From: Candidatus Eiseniibacteriota bacterium
GTDB lineage: Bacteria; Eisenbacteria; RBG-16-71-46
Direction: 5' to 3'
NCBI GenBank assembly: GCA_016710095.1
Contig: JADJLL010000003.1
Location: forward strand, 1 to 64,000
DNA length: 64,000 nt
The notes under the pieces were generated by a model. That model had not been told where the DNA came from. It saw nothing but the letters and a program-made list of their open reading frames with translations, and did no database searches. This document shows positions 34,177-43,543 of the stretch, piece after piece. Both the position numbers and the translations under genes were made by a program. Every line of letters starts with the position of its first letter. Position 1 is the first letter of the stretch.

Positions 34177-34752
34177 TCAGGCGTTCGGCATTCGCTCCAG
34201 TTCGGCTTCCGCCCACGCGAGCTCTTCCTCGAGGCGCCGGACGACGGCCCGCGCGCTGTCCTCGGGATCCTCCGGGTCGATCGTCGAGCGGTCGAAGGCG
34301 AGCTCCCCACGAATGGCCGACACGTAGCTCGTCATCCGCTCGCGAGAGTCGCCCGCCCGCGCGCGGCGCTTCACGAAGCACGCCTCCTCGCGGCGTCGCT
34401 CCGCGGCGAGCCACGCCTGCCACGCCGATTCGGCAGCAGGGTCGTCCCCCATCTTCGTGATGCGCTTCAGCTCTCGGTCGGCTTCCTGCTGCTCGGGATC
34501 CGAGTCATCCGGATCGAACCAGCCGTCCGGGTCGGCATCGATATTTGAATCGAGACCGAGCGCACGCTGCGCGGAACGCGGAATCAGGAACGACGCGACG
34601 AGCAATACGACGAAGAAGGCGATCAGGCCGATGAGGAAAGGGTGCGACGTGAGAGAGCCGTCGCCCGGATGCGAGCGCGTCCACCACTCGTCGAGCCAGA
34701 GCATCAGGATCGTCCCGACGAAGGAAATCACTTTGGGCAGATGCTTCAACAT
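34177..34752 (-). CDS. Small membrane protein with acidic cytoplasmic tail
   Basis: 191 residues: two hydrophobic helices (V-I-S-F-V-G-T-I-L-M-L-W-L and P-F-L-I-G-L-I-A-F-F-V-V-L-L-V-A-S-F), then an acidic, helical, Glu/Arg-rich tail (D-A-D-P-D-G-W-F-D-P-D-D-S-D, V-R-R-L-E-E-E-L-A-W-A-E-A-E-L-E-R). GGAGGGA precedes the ATG. It is downstream of the SPFH gene on the same strand, separated from it by a terminator. No family recognised. Confidence 0.6.
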   Translation of the reverse strand: MLKHLPKVISFVGTILMLWLDEWWTRSHPGDGSLTSHPFLIGLIAFFVVLLVASFLIPRSAQRALGLDSNIDADPDGWFDPDDSDPEQQEADRELKRITKMGDDPAAESAWQAWLAAERRREEACFVKRRARAGDSRERMTSYVSAIRGELAFDRSTIDPEDPEDSARAVVRRLEEELAWAEAELERMPNA

Positions 34753-34774
34753 GCGTCCCTCCGGAACCGAAGAA

Positions 34775-34800
34775 GCCCGGCGCGATCCTTCGCGCCGGGC
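34775..34800 (-). terminator. Terminator-like hairpin after the SPFH gene
   Basis: Perfect 11-bp stem GCCCGGCGCGA / TCGCGCCGGGC with a TCCT loop, 33 bases past the SPFH stop and before the small membrane protein gene. Confidence 0.7.
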
Positions 34801-34832
34801 TCTTCGCGGTCACGCGTCGCCGCGCGCCCGCG

Positions 34833-36883
34833 TCAGCTCTTCGGCTTGTCGCCTTCCGACATGCCCTTGCGGATGTTGTCGCGCATCTCCGCGGCTTCCG
34901 CACTGCGCGCACCGGCCGCGGCGCCGACGAGGTCGTTGCCCATCTTCTCGGACAGCAGCATCGTGAGCAGCGCTTCCATCACGTTGCCCGACGCGCCACC
35001 GCCCTCGGAGCCGCCGCCACCCACGACCACGCGGGGCACGACGTCCACCTTGGACACCTGGATCGCTTCGGCGAACCGGTTCATCACCTGCTGCGTCAGC
35101 TGGAAGCGCGGGCCGCCGTACGCGCGGACCTGCTCCTCGATCGCCATGGCCTGCGCCACGCCGACTCGCGCCGCACGCTCGGCGTCGGCGCCGGCGATGG
35201 CCTTCACCTTCGCCGCTTCGCCTTCGCCCATGATGCGCACCTTCTCGGCCTCGGCCGTCGCCAGCGTCTGGATCTTCGTGGCTTCCTGCTGGGCACGCGC
35301 CAGGTCGGCCTTACCCTGGTTCGACTGCACGACGATCGACAGCTCGGACTCGGTCATCGCGGCCTGCTGGCGCGCGCGCTGCTCGGCTTCGCGCAGCTCG
35401 CGTTCCTTGACCGCGGCGACTTCCTGACGGTTGTACGTCTCGACCTGCTCGGTCGCGATCTGGCGCGAACGCAGCTGCGTCAGGATCTGCTCGATCTGCC
35501 CGCCGGGCGCGCCGCTCGTGGGCGTGCCGATGAGCACTTCCTGCAGCTCGAGGTTGTACTGCGCGAACTTCTCCTTCATCTGCTCGCCCGCGATCTGCTG
35601 GATCGCGCTGCGGTCCTGGATGAGCTGGATGAGCGTGCGCGTCTGCCCGATGTTCTTGAAGTACGCGCTCACCATCGGGTCGAGCGTCTGCTCCACGAGG
35701 CGCTTGATGTCGCCGAAGCGCTGGATGACGAGCGGCGCCTTGCGGTAGTCGATGTGCACGACGACCGACAGCGGCAGCGACGGCTCGAACGCGTCCTTGG
35801 TGATCAGCGAGACCTCGGCGAGGTTCTCGTCGTACTTGTGCTCGCCCGACTCCGACTTGTTCCACTTCAGGATGAAGTTGGTCGTCGGGACCATGTTCAC
35901 CTTGCCGGCGTACGTGTTGAACGCGTACTTGCCCGGCATGAGGCCTTCGCTCCACACGCCGCGCAGGCCCTTCTGCACCAGCTCGCCGTGCTTGTACTGC
36001 TCGCCCGACAGGTCCGTGCCGACCGCGCCGGTGTACGACACGACGACGCCGACGTTGCCGACCTCGATGACCGTCTTGGGCACCAGCTCGACCGTCGCGA
36101 ACAGGCGGTTGATGTAGTACGTGCCTTCGACGAGCGCCTGGTACTGGCGGCCGCGGTTACCGCCCGCGGCGAGGAAGAGCTCGGGATCCTGGAAGCTGTT
36201 GTGGTACGTCGCGGCGTTCGCCGGGTCCTCGCCCACCGTGGGCGCGATGATCTGGCCCTGCGCGAGCGACGGACCGTCGTGCACGGTGACGATGCCGAGC
36301 ATGTCGTCGTGACCCTTGATCACGACCGGGTTGAAGCCGTCGCGCTCCTTGATGAGCGTGGCCATGCGGCGGAACAGCTCTTCCTCCGCCTTGTCGAGCG
36401 CGAGCGCGTACACGCGCTCTTCCGCGATCACGACGAACTGCGCGAGGTGAATCGCGTACGAGCCTTCACGCAGGATCTTGCGCTGCGGACCGCGCGAGCC
36501 GCCGGCCTTGAGGAACACCATCGCGTCCTGGAAGTCGTCGGCCTTGTCGTTCGCCGCGAGCGTCTGCGAAGGCGGCAGCGGCTTGCCGTCCCGGGCGAAG
36601 ATGTAGCCGATCTTGCCCTGGGAATGGTCACGATCGGCAGCACGTGGACGGCGTACTGAATGGGCATCAGGTAGTGCAGACCACCGCGCAGCATGTTCGG
36701 CTGGAAGCCGGCTTCGCCGTTGAGCGCGATGATGCCGCTCTTGATCGAGCCGCGGCCGGAGATGCGCTTTTCGATGACGCCGATCTTGTTGTTGGGGATG
36801 TACCGGATGCCGCTCAGCAGGAACAACACGAGCACCAGCAGCAGGAAACCGATCACGGGAGTGAGCAGGAACAAGGCAGCCAT
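34833..36883 (-). CDS. SPFH/flotillin-like membrane protein, one frame break
   Basis: About 683 residues. N-terminal membrane helix (L-T-P-V-I-G-F-L-L-L-V-L-V-L-F-L-L) followed by an SPFH/Band-7 region (Y-I-P-N-N-K-I-G-V-I-E-K-R). A long Ala/Glu-rich coiled-coil tail follows (A-R-Q-Q-A-A-M-T-E-S-E, A-T-A-E-A-E-K-V-R-I-M-G-E-G-E-A-A-K-V), ending in a Gly-rich patch (V-G-G-G-G-S-E-G-G-G). Flotillins oligomerise at membranes and organise lipid domains. The frame changes near 36625: a CCC should be CCCC, giving I-V-T-I-P-Q-G-K-I-G-Y. The start is ATG at 36883. Confidence 0.82.
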
Positions 36884-37446
36884 GAGTCACCTCTCGAGCG
36901 CGCGGGGCGTGCGCGGCAATGCGCGCGGGGAGCCGCGTGAGGAATGAAAGTGCGATGTGAGCGAGAGAGAGCTTCGGCGCGCGGGTGCGCGGACAGGCTC
37001 GCACGAGTCGCTCGGTGAGAAAAGCGCGACTCGGAGCCCGAAGCGGAATTCTACGTCGGAGTGACGAAGCGGGAACGGCGCGTGGGATTCGCGATGCGCG
37101 CGGGACGCGTGAGGAACGCGACGGCGGGGCGCTTCTGCTGCGAGGGCATCGGGGTGCGACCTCCGTGTGGGCGGCCCGTACTGCGGGCTCGCCGGCGAGG
37201 CCGGCTCTCCGGAGGCGATCGTGCAGCCCCGTGCGCGCGTGAGTGTGGGGCGCGGCCGGAGATCTGTCGCTGGGGAGCGGACTCGGCCGTACTTACGGGG
37301 CCGCGCGGGCGGCGGTTGCACGGCGGCCCCGCCGGCGTGGCGGCGACCGCTCGCCGGCCGCGGCCGGAACGCACCGCGGGCCGCCCACCCTGAAGGTGGA
37401 CGGCCCGCGCAAGTGCTTCGGCCGCAGGGCTTGCCGGGCGGACGGC
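36884..37446. other. 563-base region without a convincing gene
   Basis: It lies between the SPFH start and the end of the beta-barrel gene. It has several short GC-rich open frames on both strands, but their composition is low-complexity Arg/Gly/Pro and none has a ribosome site or domain. The hairpin at 37376-37408 belongs to the beta-barrel gene; the part next to 36884 probably carries the SPFH promoter. Confidence 0.5.
37376..37408 (-). terminator. Terminator-like hairpin after the beta-barrel gene
   Basis: GCGGGCCG-C-CCACC / GGTGG-A-CGGCCCGC with a CTGAA loop, one C/A mismatch, 38 bases past the stop. Confidence 0.65.
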
Positions 37447-38118
37447 CTAGAAGTCGTTCACCTGCCAGGCGTGGCCGATCGCGATCGAGAACGTGCGGTT
37501 GCGGTAGTCCGGCGTCTCGATGGTCACGGAATGCAACGGGTCGGCGATGCTCATGAGGCTCTTGGCGTACCGCGCGTCGACAAACCAGCGGCCGCCGTCG
37601 TTCTCGCCCAGGTCCATCGTGACGCCGAGGATCATGGTGAGGTCGAGCCCGTCGATGGACTTGTAGTCCTTCGTGCCGGCCTCAGGCCCGCCGTCCACGG
37701 TGAGCTTCTCGCTCTTCTTGAACCCCGCGCCGACGCCGCCGAGCAGCACGGGGCGCAGGCCGCCGAGCGAGGGCGTGCCCACGCGCATCAGGCCGTTGAA
37801 CTCGAAGTAGTTGATCTTGTACGTCATGCCCGTCGCGCCGATCGCGATCGAAGCGTGTTCTGTCCTGGTCGCGCGACAGCCCGCGCTGCATGGTAGGTCC
37901 ACCCGGGGCCGCCGAAAGTTTCGGTAACCAGGAAGCGCGCGCCGGGGCCCCGAAGTGCATCCCGATCTGGTCCCCGGGAGAACCGGAGACGTCACCGGTG
38001 AGCGTCGAACTGGTGGCGCCGCCGCGCAGCTCCCACCAGCCGGTCTGCGCCAGCAGGCGGCGACGGACACGAGGAGCAGCAGGCAGGCGGGGGCGAGCGA
38101 ACGGGCGAAGCGCGGCAT
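37447..38118 (-). CDS. Outer-membrane beta-barrel-like protein, frame broken several times
   Basis: About 225 residues. Signal peptide (S-L-A-P-A-C-L-L-L-L-V-S-V-A-A). Barrel-like alternating strands are visible: G-W-W-E-L-R-G-G-A-T-S-S-T-L-T-G-D-V in a second frame (about 37960-38060), then I-A-I-G-A-T-G-M-T-Y-K-I-N-Y-F-E-F-N-G-L-M-R-V-G in the first frame. The C-terminus is R-T-F-S-I-A-I-G-H-A-W-Q-V-N-D-F, ending in the aromatic residue usual for outer-membrane proteins. At least three frame changes fall between 37860 and 38065. It resembles the PorT-like/OMP_b-brl group. The cluster of breaks could be bad sequence or real decay. Confidence 0.6.
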   Translation of the reverse strand: MPRFARSLAPACLLLLVSVAACWRRPAGGSCAAAPPVRRSPVTSPVLPGTRSGCTSGPRRALPGYRNFRRPRVDLPCSAGCRATRTEHASIAIGATGMTYKINYFEFNGLMRVGTPSLGGLRPVLLGGVGAGFKKSEKLTVDGGPEAGTKDYKSIDGLDLTMILGVTMDLGENDGGRWFVDARYAKSLMSIADPLHSVTIETPDYRNRTFSIAIGHAWQVNDF

Positions 38119-38223
38119 GTGGAGCGGCCTCCGGTACGAGTCGGGGGATCAACGTGAGGAAAAGAGCGGCGGCCACGGTATCCGTGACCGCCGTCACCCG
38201 CCAAGTTGTCGGCCGCCCGCCGG

Positions 38224-38852
38224 TCAATCTTCGGTGCTGTAGATCTTGAACCGGCCCTTGCGCTCGGCCACCGCGCGGAGCCACTTCCACTCGTGCATCG
38301 CACCGGTGTCGTCCTTCGCGACGATCGTGACGCCCGAGTGCAGCGTGAAGTTCTTGAACCGCGACACCGAGTCCGCCTTCACGCTCACGAGCTGGTACCA
38401 GTGATTGCCGTAGTCGCGCTTCGCGTGCGACACGCCGGCGCGCTGGCGCGCGTACAGCACCTTCCACGCGTCTTCCCACTGCACGCCCGTCGCCGGGCGG
38501 CTCTGCGGGAACTCGCGCCAGAGGATGTCGCGGAACTCGCCGTCCGTGACGCAGAGGTTCAGCAGCGAGTCGGTCTGCGCGTGCTGCAGCCCCCAGCACA
38601 CCGAGCGGCCGAGCTCGGTGAGACTCGCCGCGCCGCCGCGAAAGCGCTTCGAGACGAGCGGCGCGTTCGTGCGGCGGCCGAGACGCACGGCGGACGACTC
38701 GGGATCGACGAGCGGCACGTAGCCGGGCGAGTCCGTATGCGAGGGGGCGTCCCGGGCGCCGCCGGTGCCGGACGCGCCGCTGGCGGGGCGCGCGCCACGA
38801 ACGCGGCGAGCAGCATGGCGATCGGCAGCAGGGCCACGTGCCAGCGCTTCAT
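38224..38852 (-). CDS. Small secreted protein downstream of the TonB receptor, one frame break
   Basis: About 210 residues. Signal peptide W-H-V-A-L-L-P-I-A-M-L-L-A-A-F-V-A-R-A in the first frame. After a missing C near 38787 the protein continues G-Y-V-P-L-V-D-P-E-S-S-A-V-R-L-G-R-R to the stop. The mature part (W-E-D-A-W-K-V-L-Y-A-R-Q, G-N-H-W-Y-Q-L-V-S-V-K-A-D) matches no family I know. Its ATG overlaps the TonB receptor stop (TGATG), so it is co-translated with the receptor and may be an accessory periplasmic factor. Confidence 0.55.
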
Positions 38853-41659
38853 CACGACCCCCACGACAGCGACATCGAGGCGCTGCGGCCGGTGCGGTAG
38901 CCGGAGACTTCCTTGCCGCCCTGCAACAGCTGGTGCTTGCCGTCGAGCAGGTTCTTGCCCGCGAGCTTGAGCCGCACGCCGTGCGTCGCCACGAGGCTGA
39001 ACGACGCGTCGAGCGTGTTGTACGGCTGCTCGTAGACGTCGGGCAGCGGCTGCATGCCGAGCGTGCGCAGCCGGCGGCCGTTGGCCGCCCAGAGCACCGT
39101 GAGGTCGGCGTGGCTCGGAACGACCGCGTACGTGACGGCGGCGTTCACGAGATACGCGGCCTGCCCCTGCAGCGGATGCTCGGAGCTGCCGGTGCGCGTG
39201 ATCATCGGGCGCAGCTTGAGCTTCGACGAGATGATCGAGGCGTTCGCGTTGACCGAGAAGCGCGAGAGCTTCGAGTGGATGCGCGACAGGCTCGTGCGCG
39301 CCTCGAGCTCGAGACCGAGGTTGCGGCCGTGGTCGGAGTTCCGCGGCACGAGCAGCGGCGGCGTGCCGCCCTGGATCACCTGCTCGATCGGATCGTGCAG
39401 GCGCTTGTAGAACACGCCCGCGGCGAACACTTCGGAAACGGAAGGGAACGCCTCCACGCGCAGGTCGTAGTTGTCGATCATCGCGCGCTCGAGCTCGGGA
39501 TTGCCGGCGACGCGATAGCCGCCGACGTACTCGAGCGCCGGGCTCGGCGACATCTCGTTGAGATCCGGACGCGACAGCGTGCGGCTCGCGCCGAGCTTCA
39601 CGCCGATCTGCTTCGTCGCGTTCCACGACACGTTGATCGTGGGCAGCAGGTCGATGTCGTCGAGCCGGCCGCGCGCCGTGATGCGAGAGGGATCGAAGAG
39701 GTCGTACGTGCGCACGTCCTGCACGCCGTGCTCGAGGCGCACGCCGACGTACGTCTTCACCGACGGGCCGAACGGCACGTCGAGCGACAGGTAGCCGGCC
39801 TCGACGCGCTGGTCGGCGCGATAGTTGTCGATGTCGAGGGTGGTCTCCTCCGCCCAGCCGCCGCTCGACGTGCTGTCGAACTGGCCGCCCGCGAAGAGCG
39901 ATTCGGGCGGCGACTCGACGTTCGCGTTCTCGTTCGGATGCAGGTTGAACCGGCGATAGTGATTGTCGCGCTGCTTCGTCTGGCGGTCGTAACCGGCGGA
40001 GAGCTTGCCCTTGCCGAAGCGCCCGAAGCTGATCGGCAGGTTCGTGGCGAGCGTCGTGCCCCAGCCGTCGTCCCGCAGCGAGCCGAACTCGCGCAGTCCG
40101 TTCGAGCCGAGCAGCCAGTGCTCCTCCAGACCGTTGCCCGCGTCCCACACCCAGCGGTCGTACGTCACTTCGCGGCGGTCGGGCTGGTTCCGCGCGGCGC
40201 GCGAGCGCGTGAACTTCCATTCGACGTGCGCGGCGTGCGCCTTCGGGAAGTCGTGCTTGCCTTCGACCGTTCCGGACAGCACGTCGCGCTGCACGTACAT
40301 GAGGCGCGTGCTGCGGTGCTGGAGCCAGTTGCCCTCGGCGTCGATGCGGTTGTGATCCGGGCCCTGGTACGTGCGCACTTCGTCGTCGGCGTGGTTGGTG
40401 TAGAGCCCGCGCAGGTGGATCGCGTGCGAAGGCGAAAGCCGGTAGCTCAGGCCCGTGATGCCGCCCAACTGCACGGACTCGGTCGAACGCTTCACCGCGT
40501 AGTCGTAGAGCGTGTCGCTGCGGTCCATGAAGAAGCGCTGCGATTCTTCCTGCTCGTCGTACGCGGTCGAGAAACTCCACGATTCGATCAGCCCGAGCGA
40601 GCGCCCGAACAGCTTGAACTCGTCGCCGTAGGTGAGCGAGTAGCTCGAGTTCGGCCGCGCGCTCTCGGTGGTCGCCGAACAAACAAAACGGAACGCGCCG
40701 GCGAGCTGCGCGACGACCGACTTGCGGAAGCCCAACGCCGGGTTGTTGCTCACGATCATGCGGCGGTCGCCGATCACGTCGAGGATCGCGCCCGGCAGTT
40801 CGCGCGCGCCGACCCCGAAGCCAAACTGGTCACCGCGGCTCGCGGCGTACGTGCGGCGGTCGTGGAACGTCACGCCCTGCACCCAGCCCTGCGACATCGT
40901 GAGCGACCACGTGCGCGAGCCGGGAAAGTCGCGCGTACGCACCTGCACGTCGCCGCCGCCGAACTCGCCCGGGCGGTCGGCCGTGTACGTCTTCTGCACG
41001 ACGATGTTGTCGAGCAGGTTGGCCGGCAGCAGGTCGAGCGGCACCACGCGGCGGTTCTGTTCGGGGCTCGCGAGACGCACGCCGTCCACTTCGGTCGAGC
41101 TGTAGCGCTCGCCGAGACCGCGCACGAACACGTACTTGCCTTCGGACACCGAAAGGCCCGTCACGCGGCGCAGCACTTCGGCCGCGTCCTTGTCGGGCGA
41201 GCGGCGCACCTGCTCCGCGCTCACGGCGTCACCGACCACGGTGCTCTTGCGCCGCGCGGCGAGCAGCGCGTTCTCGGTGTTCTGGCGCAGGCGCGCTTCG
41301 ACGAGCACTTCCTTCTGCTCGATCAGCAGCGGCACGAGCGCGAGATTCATCGTCTGCATCTGCCCCGCGTCCACCACGACGCCCTCGATGAGCTTGCGCG
41401 TGTACGACAGCGCGCGCACCTGGAGCGAGTACCGCCCCGCGGGCGCGATCAGCAGGAAAGTGCCGTCGGCGTTCGAAAGGCCGCCGACGCGCTTGAGCGT
41501 CGTGTCGGCGGGAATCAGCACGAGGTCGGCGTAGCCGATCGGCTCACCGTTCTCGGAGGAAACCAGCTTGCCCTGCACCTTCCCCGTCACCGCGGCGCCC
41601 GCCACGGAGACGAACACCGCCATCAGCAACAGCCAAGCCCAAAACACACGACCGATCAC
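38852..41659 (-). CDS. TonB-dependent receptor with N-terminal carboxypeptidase-regulatory domain
   Basis: 935 residues. GTG start with AGGAGG six bases upstream; signal peptide V-F-W-A-W-L-L-L-M-A-V-F-V-S-V-A-G-A. The CarboxypepD_reg domain (about 22-105) has G-K-V-Q-G-K-L-V-S-S-E-N-G-E-P-I-G-Y and Y-S-L-Q-V-R-A-L-S-Y. The plug (about 125-245) has V-R-R-S-P-D-K-D-A-A-E-V-L-R-R-V-T-G, Y-V-F-V-R-G-L-G-E-R-Y and G-E-F-G-G-G-D-V-Q-V-R-T. A 22-strand-type barrel follows, ending S-M-S-L-S-W-G-S. It imports an unknown large substrate across the outer membrane using TonB-ExbBD, which are not in this window. The plug and G-E-R-Y pattern resemble receptors for oligopeptides or oligosaccharides rather than classic siderophore receptors. 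Confidence 0.9.
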   Translation of the reverse strand: MIGRVFWAWLLLMAVFVSVAGAAVTGKVQGKLVSSENGEPIGYADLVLIPADTTLKRVGGLSNADGTFLLIAPAGRYSLQVRALSYTRKLIEGVVVDAGQMQTMNLALVPLLIEQKEVLVEARLRQNTENALLAARRKSTVVGDAVSAEQVRRSPDKDAAEVLRRVTGLSVSEGKYVFVRGLGERYSSTEVDGVRLASPEQNRRVVPLDLLPANLLDNIVVQKTYTADRPGEFGGGDVQVRTRDFPGSRTWSLTMSQGWVQGVTFHDRRTYAASRGDQFGFGVGARELPGAILDVIGDRRMIVSNNPALGFRKSVVAQLAGAFRFVCSATTESARPNSSYSLTYGDEFKLFGRSLGLIESWSFSTAYDEQEESQRFFMDRSDTLYDYAVKRSTESVQLGGITGLSYRLSPSHAIHLRGLYTNHADDEVRTYQGPDHNRIDAEGNWLQHRSTRLMYVQRDVLSGTVEGKHDFPKAHAAHVEWKFTRSRAARNQPDRREVTYDRWVWDAGNGLEEHWLLGSNGLREFGSLRDDGWGTTLATNLPISFGRFGKGKLSAGYDRQTKQRDNHYRRFNLHPNENANVESPPESLFAGGQFDSTSSGGWAEETTLDIDNYRADQRVEAGYLSLDVPFGPSVKTYVGVRLEHGVQDVRTYDLFDPSRITARGRLDDIDLLPTINVSWNATKQIGVKLGASRTLSRPDLNEMSPSPALEYVGGYRVAGNPELERAMIDNYDLRVEAFPSVSEVFAAGVFYKRLHDPIEQVIQGGTPPLLVPRNSDHGRNLGLELEARTSLSRIHSKLSRFSVNANASIISSKLKLRPMITRTGSSEHPLQGQAAYLVNAAVTYAVVPSHADLTVLWAANGRRLRTLGMQPLPDVYEQPYNTLDASFSLVATHGVRLKLAGKNLLDGKHQLLQGGKEVSGYRTGRSASMSLSWGS

Positions 41660-41689
41660 GCACAACCTCCTGATCGAGGAATCACTGGA

Positions 41690-41744
41690 GCCCGGAACTT
41701 CGCGAGTGATCCCGGAGACGACCGGGCGATGGCGGGTTCCGGGC
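41690..41744 (-). terminator. Nested inverted repeat between the secreted protein and the TonB receptor
   Basis: Outer arms GCCCGGAAC / GTTCCGGGC (41690-41698, 41736-41744) enclose a smaller hairpin CCCGG-AGACGA-CCGGG. It lies 48 bases after the secreted protein stop on the minus strand and could be a terminator or an attenuator ahead of the receptor gene. Confidence 0.5.
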
Positions 41745-41791
41745 CCGCCACCGCATCCGATCTCTCCGTACTACCTACTGCCGGAGCTGCA

Positions 41792-43543
41792 TCAGTCGAT
41801 GCGCGTGAGCTTGCCGGTGGCCTGCTGGCCGCCCGCACGCACCTTGTAGAAGTACATGCCGCTCGGCGTGCCGGCCGGGAGGCGCCAGACCAGCGAGTGG
41901 CGGCCCGCTTCCATCCGCTGGGCGTCGGCGATCGTCGAGACGAGACGGCCGTCCGCGGCGTACACCTCGACCTTCACGTCGGAAGCGGTCGGCAGCGTGA
42001 AGTTGAGCGCCACCTGGTCGCGGAACGGATTCGGCGCGCTGGCCGAGACGAGCACCTGACCGGTCACCATCGGCTCGGCCGACAGCGCACCGGGGCAGTA
42101 CACGGCGAACGACGTCGGCGGCGCCGCGCAGTGCGCCTGCAGCGTCGCGTTGTCGTCGATCTTCACGGCCGAGGTCTTGAAGTTCGTGATGACCGAGTTG
42201 ATGAGCGTGGCGCCCGTGCCGCGGCGGAAGTTCGCACCGGCCGCGGGGCCGGGGAACGCCGCGCCGACGCGCTTGTCACCGACGATCGTGAAGTTCGCGA
42301 GCGTGCAGTTCGAGCGGCCCGAGCACTGCGTGGCGTTGAAGTCGAACTCGTTGTCGTCGGCCTCGATGCCCTTGTCGCCGTTCTGGCCGCCGGAGGGCGC
42401 GAAGCGCGGGGACGGACGGATGATCACGAACTGCGTGCGGTTGCGCGTGCCCATCTGCCAGTCGTAGCCGTCGTCGGTGCCGTCGGTGGCCACGAGGTGC
42501 TTCTGGTCCATCGAGCCGCCGAACCACTCGAACGAGTCGTCGGCGCCGTAGTACGCCTGCAGGTAGTCGCCCTTCGTGTTGCGGCCACAGGCGCACCAGG
42601 TGAACGAGTTCAGCTCGTTGTTGGGCGTGATCTCCTTGCCCGCGAACTCGACGCGCACGTAGCGCAGCGCGCCCGAGCAGTCGTTGTCGTCGTTGCCGCC
42701 GTAGTAGCCGATCGCGCCGCCCTCGGCCGCCGTCGAGTCACCGGCGCACGAGTTGACGAGGTTCGTCTTGGCACGGCCATTGATCACGATGCCGCCGCAA
42801 CGGCCGCGCGTGAACGTGCCCGGCGCGTCGTCCGACGTGATGACGATCGGCGCGCACGCGTTGCCGACGGCCCACAGCTGGCCGCCGCGCTCGACGACGA
42901 TCGTGCCGAGCGTCGCGTTTTCCTCGAAGATCACCACGCCCGGAGCGACGGTGAGCGAAGCCTGGTCCTTGATGCGCAGCTGGCCACGCACGAGGTAGTT
43001 CGAGTCCGGACCGAAGTACTGCTTCCCGTAGAGCTTGATGTTGTCGTACACGGCGAGCGGACGCGGTTCCGGCATGCCGGTGAGGTGCAGGTCCTGACGG
43101 CCGGCGCCGCTCGAATCCCACACCGTCCAGCCTTCGGTCCAGTCGAGGCCCGGGCCCATCGCGCCGCGGTAGCAGGTCTGCTCGAAGAAGCCGTCCGCCG
43201 GCACGGTCAGCGCGCCGGTGTAGGCGGGGCTGCCGAGGCCGGGCTGGAAGTTCGGGCGCACGCCCGGCAGGTACGGCGCGGTCGGGAGGAGCGGATCGGC
43301 GTAGGCGTTGTTGACGAACGTGACGGTCGCGATCTGCGCCGGCGTGAGGCCGATGCAGAGCGGGCCCGTGCTGGTGGTGCCGGTGAACTGACCGGCGAGC
43401 GTGCCGGAGTTGTTGTTGTTGAAGACCAGGTTGCCGTCGATGAGCAGCTGGGCCGAAGCGCTGCCCGCCGCGAGGGCGAGAAGAGCGGCGGCGGCCAGAC
43501 CGCGGCGAAGGAGTCCGATTCCGTGGTGAGCAACGAAGCGCAT
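41792..43543 (-). CDS. Secreted protein with FlgD-Ig-like C-terminal sorting domain, probable partner of the TonB receptor
   Basis: 583 residues. Signal peptide (R-G-L-A-A-A-A-L-L-A-L-A-A-G-S-A-S-A). The central part contains the beta-helix-like pattern of outer-membrane-associated multi-copper or calcium proteins: A-P-G-V-V-I-F-E-E-N-A-T-L-G-T-I-V-V-E-R, G-G-I-V-I-N-G-R-A-K-T-N, and F-E-W-F-G-G-S-M-D-Q-K-H-L-V-A-T-D-G-T-D-D-G-Y-D-W. A related arrangement is known for T9SS-like secreted proteins encoded beside TonB receptors. The last 85 residues (S-A-P-N-P-F-R-D-Q-V-A-L-N-F..P-S-G-M-Y-F-Y-K-V) are the sorting-type domain. GGAGG precedes the ATG. It sits directly upstream of the receptor on the same strand. 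Confidence 0.8.
   Translation of the reverse strand: MRFVAHHGIGLLRRGLAAAALLALAAGSASAQLLIDGNLVFNNNNSGTLAGQFTGTTSTGPLCIGLTPAQIATVTFVNNAYADPLLPTAPYLPGVRPNFQPGLGSPAYTGALTVPADGFFEQTCYRGAMGPGLDWTEGWTVWDSSGAGRQDLHLTGMPEPRPLAVYDNIKLYGKQYFGPDSNYLVRGQLRIKDQASLTVAPGVVIFEENATLGTIVVERGGQLWAVGNACAPIVITSDDAPGTFTRGRCGGIVINGRAKTNLVNSCAGDSTAAEGGAIGYYGGNDDNDCSGALRYVRVEFAGKEITPNNELNSFTWCACGRNTKGDYLQAYYGADDSFEWFGGSMDQKHLVATDGTDDGYDWQMGTRNRTQFVIIRPSPRFAPSGGQNGDKGIEADDNEFDFNATQCSGRSNCTLANFTIVGDKRVGAAFPGPAAGANFRRGTGATLINSVITNFKTSAVKIDDNATLQAHCAAPPTSFAVYCPGALSAEPMVTGQVLVSASAPNPFRDQVALNFTLPTASDVKVEVYAADGRLVSTIADAQRMEAGRHSLVWRLPAGTPSGMYFYKVRAGGQQATGKLTRID

Noticed and set aside
37061..37393. Short plus-strand open frame between the SPFH and beta-barrel genes
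   Set aside because: Arg/Gly/Pro-rich with no ribosome site, and it runs into the terminator hairpin of the opposite gene.
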